Of a DNA stretch of 13,089 nt, positions 1-7,042 are shown one piece after another. The translations under genes were made by a program, and so were the position numbers. How positions within the stretch are numbered: position 1 is the stretch's first letter; every line of letters begins with the position of its first letter. Source of the stretch: Legionellaceae bacterium UBA2794 (GTDB lineage Bacteria > Pseudomonadota > Gammaproteobacteria > Legionellales > Legionellaceae); the NCBI GenBank assembly GCA_002352055.1, contig DEHS01000077.1:1-13089 (forward strand). Direction: 5' to 3'. A model generated the notes under the pieces. The model saw only the letters and a list, made by a program, of their open reading frames with translations, was not told the origin of the DNA and did no database searches.

Positions 1-1055
1 ACCGCATTCGTTTCCGTTAAATTTACCGATGCAGAAGAAAGCACCGCCGCATCATTAGTACCCGCAATATTCACTGTAACACTGGTCACCGTGCCATCAG
101 CAGCAACTACATTAAACGTATCAGTGTAGGTAGATCCTGCTGCAAATTCGTTATGAGCCGTATTAGTAGCATAAGTCCATTGACCTGAAGAAGTGACACT
201 AAATGTACCGTAGGTTCCTGCAATATTGTTTTGTGCAACAAATACAGCAGGGCTATCCACATCGCGAATTGTTAATGTACCATTAGTGGTTAAAACAGTA
301 TCTGCCTCAGCTATTGTAACTTGAGCAGATGAAACGATCGCGGCATCATTAGTTCCGATGATATTAATTATTAAATTAGCAGCTGATGATGCGCCATATT
401 GGTCACTAGCTGTATAAGGGATTGTGAGAGTGAGTTGTTCGTTTGCACCTAGACTTTGATATGCTGCATCATTTGCATTAAACGAATAAGTACCATCAAC
501 GTTAAAAATCAATCCTGCAGGTGCGGGATTATTTAAAGCAAAACTTAAACGTGCTCCTGAGTCAACATCCGTGGCAGTAACCTGACCTGTTACTAGACTC
601 GCATCTTCACTAACTGACAATTCAGCGGCCTCTGCCAAAGGAGCATCGTTAACTGAATTAACAACTACGTTAAGAGTTGAGGTGGAGGATGCAGAGCTGC
701 CATTAGAATTTTCTATCGCAGTTGCAGTAACTTGTAACGTAAAATTACCATTGAAATTTAATGGCGGAGTAATCGTGAGTGAGTTTAAATCCCAACCATC
801 TACACTAGCACTCGTATTACCTGCACTTGCATTAAATATATGAGTACCATCACTTAAAATTGAACCTGCAGGAATATTTTCTATTACCACATGTAACGTT
901 TCTGAGCCGTCCAAGTCGGCAAGTTGTGCGGTTATTTTATTCAATGCTATCGCAGAGTCCTCATTGCCGACTCCGTTTGCATTTTCAACCGTATAAAAGC
1001 CTCCTGAGTTCAGTTCAGATAGAACCACTCCGGCGGAAGTAATATCTTCCACAGA
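1..1055 (-). pseudogene. Continuation of giant VCBS/cadherin-repeat adhesin beyond an in-frame stop (partial)
   Basis: Reading the minus strand in the frame of the upstream adhesin ORF, all 351 codons from 1055 down to 3 are open. None of them is ATG, so this part has no obvious start of its own. The translation begins SVEDITSAGVVLSEL. Its first roughly 137 residues are a cadherin-like domain ending in the VNDAP linker. A VCBS-type repeat follows at about residues 138-239 (ending IGTNDAA), a second at about 240-337 (ending AGTNDAA), and a third starts and runs off the window edge. Such repeats build the extended stalk of type I-secreted RTX adhesins, and the missing 3' end would normally carry Ca-binding repeats and the secretion signal. 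With no ATG and no Shine-Dalgarno sequence near the GTG at residue 2, separate translation is unlikely. The simplest reading is the distal part of one gene cut by a nonsense codon; a sequencing error or readthrough remain possible. Confidence 0.75.
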
Positions 1056-3548
1056 TTAATAAAGGTCATAATGGGTGGTATTTAAATCTTTCCCATTTAA
1101 ATTAATATCAAAATTACCTGGACCATCGGAATTATTATGGTAAATACGCAAATTGTAATAACCACTGGCAGATGGCGTAAATGTTCCACTAAGAGTGCCA
1201 GAACCATTGCCCCAGGTACCACTGGCAACGACAGTATTCCCAACAATAATTCGAATACTATCATCCCCATTACCATTAAAAACATAAGGAGTATTTGCTT
1301 CCAGATATATTAATCCGGTCTGTAATGATGCTGTCCCTACGGGAACATCATTTAACGAAACATTAGTGATAAGCGATGTGGTATTTGGTAATAAGGAGGT
1401 GGTGTCAATTGATGATTGGAGCGTTGCGGGGTCGGCACCATTACCATTCAAAGTTAAATTAAGAACATTACTATCCCAGGTATATCGAATAAAGCCAGTA
1501 TCAGGTGGAGTTATTTGAGTAGCCGCTACGATATTTAGAATTGGTGCATCGGCAACAGCTGCTATATTTATATTTGCTGTTGCTGCGCTTGAAGTATCGC
1601 CTTTATCATCAGTGGAAGTATATTCAAAATGTGTACTACCACTCCAGTTTGAACTCGTTTGAAAATATAAGGTAACACTGTTATCGCTATTAGCCGCAAT
1701 TAAAGTGCCTGTCTCAACCGCATGAGTCATCTGCGCATCAGTATATAATGTTCCATTAAGTGGTAATTGATTTATGGTAAACGCAGTTACAGTCCCATCA
1801 GAATCTGTACTGCTTAACAAAACACTTACCGGAGAGCCAGGATCTTCATAGCCTGTTGCATTTATTTCAGCTGAAACAGGTAAATCATTAATAGAGTAAG
1901 TTTGATTGATAACTGCTGTTCCCTGATTCCCATTCACATCAATAGTTACTACATTCGCAGAAAGAGTTTTATCATCATCAGCAACCAATTCTCTCCCTGG
2001 AACATTAATACTAAAGGTTTTATCACCAGCAACAACTCCAGTGTACTCAATCCCATTTAGCGATAATTTAATTATATCGTTGGCTTTAGCATCTCCGCCA
2101 ACACGCCCGGTAATAATTACAGTGCTTCCCGCTTCATTTGAGTTTATAACATTATCCGCAGTAATCGGGTCAAGAGTAATGGTTGGAACAGGGGCGGATG
2201 AATTAACCGCTACGGAATGAATACTATTCACTGTATTGCCAGCCAAATCAGTAACTTCTGCAGTTGCTGTATAGGTAGTGCTATTGTTTAACTCGCCCAC
2301 ATCAGAGACCGGAATAATGACTGACCAATTCCCATTAGCAGTAACGGTAGCTGTGTAATTTTTATTGTTGAAATTGATATTCACTGCTTGGCCTGCTTCG
2401 ACGTTGGCCGTGCTACCACTTAATGTTAATGGTTGATTCAACTCAGTTGCATTGATAATGTCATCATGAGCAATAACATTAATTGAAATACTCGCCTGAG
2501 TATCAAGAGTAAATATTAACGTGCTCGTCGGAGAAATATTCCCTGCCAGGTCACTTTGCCTTACGAACACTTCATTAATTCCTTCGACAGGACTGAAGTT
2601 TGTAGACCAGGTCACTCCCCTGTCAACACTAAATTCAATGAGGTTATCCGGTTGAACATGAAGCAGATTTAATTGGCCCACCTTGGTAATTAAATCAGCT
2701 GAATCAATTCCAGAATCCAAAGCCAATGAAGGGGCAGGAGGTATAGGCGCAGTGTTATCAACGATAATAGCTTCTAAAAAAGCAATTCCTCCAGGATTTC
2801 CTTCCCCATCAAGTTGTTGCGTTTGTACCATACCTGCAGAATAAACACCTTCTGGTAAAGTAAACTGACTACCCGCGCCTGAATTCCAGGTTGTTCCAGA
2901 GTCTAAAGAGTACCGCCAGGAGCCTCCAGAAATCATAGAAGTTACGTTTATAAGCCCATTATTTGTTATACGGTCTGAACCGGAATATCCTGAATCTACA
3001 GCTAGATTTATAACGGGTGCACCGGGCATAGAGGTTGGGGAAACAATATTAATACCGGTGGTTTCAGCCTCTTGGGGCGCGTACCATATAGTACTTGAGC
3101 CATTAGGAGTATAGCTGGCTACGGATAGAGGGATGGTGTCATAACCCGCGGAAACCATACTGGAGCTGTAATGCGGATTTAGAGCAAAGAAGCTTCCGCC
3201 GGAACCCAATATATCATTACCAGCAGCCGTTGCACCTAATACATCAAGAACGAGGGATGGATCAAGTCCTTTAGCTAAAGCCTCTTTTACCAGTTCCTCA
3301 TTTATATCAACCAAGCCAAATTTTAATGCGGGCGAAATTCCATCTAAAGTTACAGGCTTACCTAAGGCAAGAGCTTCCGGGAATCCTTTAATAAACTGGA
3401 TGTATGCTTCACCACTTAACAAAGTTAATACATCACCCTGATATAATGGTGTACCGGGTTTAATTAAACTTATTTCGCCTTGAGGTGTATTTTTTTCGAG
3501 TAACCCGTTTAACGCTCTGACCATCCCAATAATAGCTTGGACCGACAT
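1056..3548 (-). CDS. LapA/RtxA-type giant surface adhesin, N-terminal part ending at an in-frame TAA
   Basis: 830 codons. Residues 1-115 are a retention module of the LapA/RtxA family (ISLIKPGTPLYQGDVLTLL), with a TAAG motif at 107-110. In this family a periplasmic LapG protease cuts within the di-alanine, and the retention module plugs the outer-membrane TolC-like pore so the adhesin stays on the cell surface. Ig-like domains follow at about 175-270, 271-351, 352-452 and 453-555. A cadherin-like domain lies at 556-667 (DSDGT, VADAP linker). A PA14-like domain is at 668-830 (GYYNLRIYHNN, HYDLY). The start is supported by AAGGA five bases upstream. The ORF stops exactly at the end of the PA14-like domain, while the same frame continues with more repeats. 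As read, the product lacks the C-terminal type I secretion signal and could not be exported or anchored normally. No lapD, lapG or transporter genes lie in the window. The adhesin class is secure; the specific ligand is unknown. Confidence 0.85.
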   Translation of the reverse strand: MSVQAIIGMVRALNGLLEKNTPQGEISLIKPGTPLYQGDVLTLLSGEAYIQFIKGFPEALALGKPVTLDGISPALKFGLVDINEELVKEALAKGLDPSLVLDVLGATAAGNDILGSGGSFFALNPHYSSSMVSAGYDTIPLSVASYTPNGSSTIWYAPQEAETTGINIVSPTSMPGAPVINLAVDSGYSGSDRITNNGLINVTSMISGGSWRYSLDSGTTWNSGAGSQFTLPEGVYSAGMVQTQQLDGEGNPGGIAFLEAIIVDNTAPIPPAPSLALDSGIDSADLITKVGQLNLLHVQPDNLIEFSVDRGVTWSTNFSPVEGINEVFVRQSDLAGNISPTSTLIFTLDTQASISINVIAHDDIINATELNQPLTLSGSTANVEAGQAVNINFNNKNYTATVTANGNWSVIIPVSDVGELNNSTTYTATAEVTDLAGNTVNSIHSVAVNSSAPVPTITLDPITADNVINSNEAGSTVIITGRVGGDAKANDIIKLSLNGIEYTGVVAGDKTFSINVPGRELVADDDKTLSANVVTIDVNGNQGTAVINQTYSINDLPVSAEINATGYEDPGSPVSVLLSSTDSDGTVTAFTINQLPLNGTLYTDAQMTHAVETGTLIAANSDNSVTLYFQTSSNWSGSTHFEYTSTDDKGDTSSAATANINIAAVADAPILNIVAATQITPPDTGFIRYTWDSNVLNLTLNGNGADPATLQSSIDTTSLLPNTTSLITNVSLNDVPVGTASLQTGLIYLEANTPYVFNGNGDDSIRIIVGNTVVASGTWGNGSGTLSGTFTPSASGYYNLRIYHNNSDGPGNFDINLNGKDLNTTHYDLY
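3219..3230 (-). other. Predicted LapG-type protease cleavage motif (TAAG) in the adhesin
   Basis: The codons ACG GCT GCT GGT encode Thr107-Ala108-Ala109-Gly110. This is the consensus motif cut between the two alanines by LapG-family periplasmic cysteine proteases, and it lies at the position expected at the end of the retention module. Cleavage would release the adhesin when c-di-GMP is low. The motif is seen directly; its use in this organism is inferred. Confidence 0.7.
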
Positions 3549-3820
3549 ATATATCCTTAATCATATCTACCCATAATAAAGCATAGTTCAAGCAGGCATC
3601 ACCTTAAATGGATGAGTGTAACAAATATGTAAATTTTAAACACGAATGTATCAATAACATAATCCATGAAGCGCATTGTTTTCAGCAAAAATCATGAGAA
3701 TACTTTTGAATAAATAAGTGTTACGTTAAATTTATTCTAAGCGATAATATAAAATGATAGACTGATAATAATATAGAAAAAACTTTAACACGTTAATAAA
3801 TAATAAAAAACGGGTATCCA
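3549..3820. promoter_or_regulatory. Divergent intergenic region between the adhesin and the YihY gene
   Basis: A 272-base AT-rich gap separates two divergent starts, so it must hold promoters for both directions. The adhesin side has an AAGGA ribosome-binding site (3554-3558 on the minus strand). For the plus-strand gene, TAATAT at 3745-3750 could be a -10 with a weak TTACGT at 3721-3726, but this is only a guess. I see no clear operator or ORF in it. Confidence 0.4.
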
Positions 3821-5044
3821 ATGAACTGGAAAGTTCGCATTATAAATAAATTTTACAGCGCTGAGCGCTTTGTGCGATTTGTAATTCAGCACTTTATACA
3901 AGACGAATGTACCTATATTGCCTCTGCCCTTGCTTTTACAACATTATTAGCTGTAGTACCTTTAATGTCTGTGGGTCTCTCCATCTTTTCCTCATTTCCT
4001 GTGTTTCAAGGTTTTTCTGACCCAGTACAAAACTTTATCTTTGAAAATTTCGTGCCCTCTACTGGTAAAGTTGTGCAGAGTTATTTACAACAATTTACTG
4101 CCCAGGTCTCAAAACTTTCAATTTGGGGCGTTGCGTTCTTAATTGTAACCGCAATATTAGTCATGGTGACTGTTGAAAGAGCGATGAATAAAATCTGGCG
4201 CGTCAATTCATCACGACAAGGCGTGGCTGCCTTTTTATTATATTGGGCTATTTTATCCTTAACCCCTGTTATGTTGGGCTTGAGCCTTGCGGCCAGCTCA
4301 TATTTATTTTCCATGCCCCTTCTTGTTGAGCATCATGGTCCCTCATTTCTATTTAAATACATCCCTTTTTTCTTATCCCTGCTGGGCTTTATTTCCTTGT
4401 ATATAATAGTACCAAACTGCCCTGTTAAATTTCGTCATGCGTTTTGGGGAGGTTTATTTGCAGCCCTTCTTTTTGAAACGGCAAAAGCAGCATTTGCCTA
4501 TTATCTGAATCGTTATAACACCTACGAATTACTTTATGGGGCTTTTGCTTCGGTACCAATATTCTTTGTCTGGATTTACTGGCTATGGATTATCACTTTA
4601 CTGGGTGCTGAAATAAGTTATGCTCTTTCTGTTCACCATCAGCGGCGCAGAGGGCAAACTCTGGATGGTTTTTCGCATGCACTGCTTTGGCTTCATCAGC
4701 TCTGGTTAGTACAACAGCATGGAAAAGGTCTGACCTTTAATGAATTAATTGATGCAAGTAATCAGCCTTTTGCAGTGGATGCGGATGAGATGATTAATGC
4801 ACTCATCCATAATGAACTCATTCATGCAACCGCTGATGGCCGTTATATGTTAAGCAGAGATCTCAGTCAGATTACTCTTTATTCACTGACACAATTACTC
4901 CCTTATCGATTGCCTACTCATTTAGAATTGCAATATTCCAAGTCTTCATTATCAGAACAATGGAGGGCAGCTTTTAAAAAGAATGATGCCGAATTAAAAA
5001 AATCATTAGATATTACTTTAGAAGAATTATTTCAAAAAAAATAG
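3821..5044 (+). CDS. YihY/UPF0761 (BrkB-like) family inner-membrane protein
   Basis: 407 residues. The first roughly 270 match the YihY/UPF0761 family, formerly annotated as ribonuclease BN. About six membrane segments lie near residues 32-58, 100-118, 137-163, 180-198, 207-228 and 240-268. The family signature near the last segment is clear (YELLYGAFASVPIFFVWIYW, then LLGAEISYAL). No enzymatic or transport activity is firmly established for this family, and the old RNase BN name is wrong. Residues about 275-407 form a soluble, presumably cytoplasmic tail with a helix-rich, winged-helix-like look (LTFNELIDASNQPFAVDADE). The tail is absent from the roughly 290-residue E. coli protein but common in the longer family members. 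The start ATG has only a weak upstream purine stretch (CGGGT). It converges with the DUF3530-like gene, 36 bases apart. The family call is secure; the function is unknown. Confidence 0.88.
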   Translation: MNWKVRIINKFYSAERFVRFVIQHFIQDECTYIASALAFTTLLAVVPLMSVGLSIFSSFPVFQGFSDPVQNFIFENFVPSTGKVVQSYLQQFTAQVSKLSIWGVAFLIVTAILVMVTVERAMNKIWRVNSSRQGVAAFLLYWAILSLTPVMLGLSLAASSYLFSMPLLVEHHGPSFLFKYIPFFLSLLGFISLYIIVPNCPVKFRHAFWGGLFAALLFETAKAAFAYYLNRYNTYELLYGAFASVPIFFVWIYWLWIITLLGAEISYALSVHHQRRRGQTLDGFSHALLWLHQLWLVQQHGKGLTFNELIDASNQPFAVDADEMINALIHNELIHATADGRYMLSRDLSQITLYSLTQLLPYRLPTHLELQYSKSSLSEQWRAAFKKNDAELKKSLDITLEELFQKK

Positions 5045-5080
5045 CAAATATATTGAGTTATAAAAGCAAAAAAACGGTGA

Positions 5081-5839
5081 TTAAATTTGTTTATTTAAAC
5101 CACTTAGATTGACAGAAACAATAAAGCTTTCTCCAATAAAGCGGGGAATTGCTTCTATATACGAAACACTTATGGGCGCACGCTGAGGCTTAAATTCCGG
5201 TAACTTGCTCATCCAACCGTGAATATAGGCAAACAGCAGCTTTTTACTGTATTCATAGTCATGATTAGCACCCGGCATTTCAATGGAACTATATCTGTAA
5301 CGCCTAAAATCCCGAGCCCTTAAATTTCTTTGATCATGAATAAATTCATAATCAAATTGACCCAATATATCCAATAAGGGAAAACGAATATTATAATCTA
5401 CAAAAGTATCCGTTTGAGCAAAGGCTGATAACATCACCAGGCCATTTATCATCTTGGATTGGGGTTTATTAAAATATTCCAACGTTTGATTCAAATGTTC
5501 CCCATAATGAATCATCACAATACGTTTGTTATGGTCTTGTCTCAGCGTTCTTATGACTTCAGGAATTTGCGCAATCCAGGGAATAGCTGCTTGTTGATCC
5601 ATATTTATGGCAACTACAGACCAACCAATGCGAGATAATTGATTCGCTAATTGATTCAGCAAGGTTGAGGATGTTGACTCTCCATTGATCATTAAAACAG
5701 CACCATAATGTGCTTTTTTTGCTGGCCAATAAGGTAAATTGATTGACGCTTGTTCTACATCAATCTTCAAACTATCCGCACACATAAAAAAAGGATAGAA
5801 AAGAAAACAAAATAAAAGAGCTTTAAAAGTATGATTCAT
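5081..5839 (-). CDS. Exported DUF3530-like alpha/beta-hydrolase-fold protein, nucleophile apparently lost
   Basis: 252 residues. The first roughly 21 look like a Sec signal peptide (KALLFCFLFYPFFMCA), so the product is probably periplasmic or secreted. The residue before the cysteine does not make a good lipobox. The rest has an alpha/beta-hydrolase layout: a first strand with an oxyanion-like turn (AVLMINGES, residues 47-55), a nucleophile-elbow region at 107-115, an acid candidate Asp163 (DILGQFDYE) and a His candidate His193 (MPGANHDY). This resembles the DUF3530 family. The elbow reads IHYGE instead of GxSxG, so no serine stands at the nucleophile position and classical hydrolase activity is doubtful. 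The gene lies 59 bases downstream of plaA on the same strand, with a short hairpin between them, and has AGGGA just before the ATG. It is likely co-transcribed with plaA. The family assignment is moderate; the function is unknown. Confidence 0.6.
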   Translation of the reverse strand: MNHTFKALLFCFLFYPFFMCADSLKIDVEQASINLPYWPAKKAHYGAVLMINGESTSSTLLNQLANQLSRIGWSVVAINMDQQAAIPWIAQIPEVIRTLRQDHNKRIVMIHYGEHLNQTLEYFNKPQSKMINGLVMLSAFAQTDTFVDYNIRFPLLDILGQFDYEFIHDQRNLRARDFRRYRYSSIEMPGANHDYEYSKKLLFAYIHGWMSKLPEFKPQRAPISVSYIEAIPRFIGESFIVSVNLSGLNKQI

Positions 5840-5860
5840 AAATCCCTATGAGTCATTGAA

Positions 5861-5884
5861 TTGCCAGAGGATGAACTCTGGCAA
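5861..5884 (-). terminator. Hairpin between plaA and the DUF3530-like gene
   Basis: A perfect 9-bp stem (TTGCCAGAG / CTCTGGCAA) with a 6-base loop lies 14 bases after the plaA stop and about 20 bases before the next start. No clear U-tract follows on the minus strand. It is therefore more likely a weak or partial terminator, or an RNA-processing or stability element, than a full stop. It could lower expression of the downstream gene relative to plaA. Confidence 0.4.
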
Positions 5885-5898
5885 GGATTGGTAATTAA

Positions 5899-6825
5899 TT
5901 ATTCAGAAAACTCAACGCCTGTTTCATCCAGCATTATGCGAACTTTGTCAGCAATAATGCGATGGGCTAAAGCGGTAGGATGTACCAGGTCAAAAAATAT
6001 AAACCCATCACATGCATCTTTTGTCTTTATAGGGGTAACACTGGCAACCATTTGCAGAACAGATTTTTTGGTTAATTCATTAATTTCTGCATTGGAGCAT
6101 GTTCCGCTAATATTTGAAAAGCCATATTCCTTAGGGTTTTCTAATACGTGACCAAACATTTTATTTAAATCAAAGTAAATCCATTCAACCTGTGGATTAG
6201 CCATTTGAAAATTGGCAATAGTTTTTTTCAAAGAGTCATTATGTTGATTAGCAAAATAACTCATAGCCTGAGTGGAACCAAATTCAATTGCAGCAGGTGT
6301 CCTACCAAGATCTGGCAGATTGAGTATAAGGAAATGTTTTGCCCCATGGTCAACCAGGCGTTGCAAACTGTGCGTTATACCTAAATTAACATCCGTTAAT
6401 GTTTGCTCTACTTCTTCTGGCATGGCAAGGTAATTATTAGCCCCAATCCATACTATATATAAAGTATCGTCACTTGCCTGATTTTGATGGGAAACCAAAT
6501 AACTCTCAACCTCCCGACGCAAAGTAAATAAAACATCATCCACTTCGCCTTCTTCGGAAACCCCAGCACCGCCAAAAGCATAGTTTAAAAGATGTATGGA
6601 ACTACTCGTGGGAAAATAAGTTTCAGCCAAATGCTCCACCCAAACCGGGCCGTTAGAAAACCGTCCTTCAAAATAGGGTGGGGATTGGGGTAATTGATGT
6701 TTCATAAACTCATATAGATTTCCATTATCCGACAGACTATCACCAAACACGACTATATTATGCAAAGGTGAAGCAGCAACAATTCCCGAAAATAAAAAAG
6801 CACTCAAGGTTGCTAATAGTTTCAT
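5899..6825 (-). CDS. plaA: Secreted GDSL lysophospholipase A, PlaA-like
   Basis: 308 residues with a Sec signal peptide (MKLLATLSAFLFSGIVAA). All GDSL/SGNH blocks are present: block I VVFGDSLSDNG with nucleophile Ser30, block II glycine in NYAFGGAG (about residue 85), block III WIGANNY with Asn130, and block V FFDLVHPTALAH with Asp279 and His282. The protein closely resembles Legionella PlaA, a type II-secreted lysophospholipase A that removes the remaining acyl chain from lysophospholipids and protects against lysophospholipid toxicity. Cys243 and Cys272 flank a loop just before the catalytic Asp/His. In the Legionella enzymes such a disulfide loop is reported to be trimmed by the zinc protease ProA for activation. 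An AAGGG site lies four bases before the ATG. The gene probably leads a two-gene transcript with the DUF3530-like gene. Its length matches the family. Confidence 0.92.
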   Translation of the reverse strand: MKLLATLSAFLFSGIVAASPLHNIVVFGDSLSDNGNLYEFMKHQLPQSPPYFEGRFSNGPVWVEHLAETYFPTSSSIHLLNYAFGGAGVSEEGEVDDVLFTLRREVESYLVSHQNQASDDTLYIVWIGANNYLAMPEEVEQTLTDVNLGITHSLQRLVDHGAKHFLILNLPDLGRTPAAIEFGSTQAMSYFANQHNDSLKKTIANFQMANPQVEWIYFDLNKMFGHVLENPKEYGFSNISGTCSNAEINELTKKSVLQMVASVTPIKTKDACDGFIFFDLVHPTALAHRIIADKVRIMLDETGVEFSE

Positions 6826-6872
6826 AAGACCCTTAAAAATAAATTGTATTTTTAATTAAAAAAACGTGGATG

Positions 6873-6902
6873 ATTATATTATGAATTGAAGTTATTAATC
6901 AA
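6873..6902 (-). promoter_or_regulatory. Candidate sigma-70-type promoter of plaA
   Basis: On the minus strand, TTGATT (6897-6902) and a perfect TATAAT (6873-6878) are separated by 18 bases. They lie about 50 bases upstream of the plaA start and downstream of the helicase terminator. The placement fits plaA having its own promoter. The region is AT-rich, so chance matches are possible. Confidence 0.5.
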
Positions 6903-6982
6903 TTTTTCGCAATATTCCTCATAATTAATCCCTTAATAATTATAAAGAATTTGCTAATTCCCTGGCTAAAAAAACAGATAGT

Positions 6983-7033
6983 AAAAAATGATTTACTTGG
7001 CATCACTTAATTGATGAAATAAGTGATGCCAAG
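6983..7033 (-). terminator. Rho-independent terminator of the DEAD-box helicase gene
   Basis: A perfect 14-bp inverted repeat (6996-7009 and 7020-7033, CTTGGCATCACTTA and its complement) has a 10-base loop. It starts 9 bases after the helicase stop codon. On the minus strand it is followed, a few bases on, by a run of six T (complement of 6983-6988). It separates the helicase from plaA. Confidence 0.8.
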
Positions 7034-7042
7034 CTTGAGAAT

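Noticed and set aside
860..1042. 60-codon plus-strand ORF
   Set aside because: It lies antisense to the open, repeat-encoding adhesin frame on the minus strand, which has clear protein homology.
5861..6151. 96-codon plus-strand ORF
   Set aside because: It lies antisense to the plaA 3' half and begins inside the hairpin; no domain is recognised.
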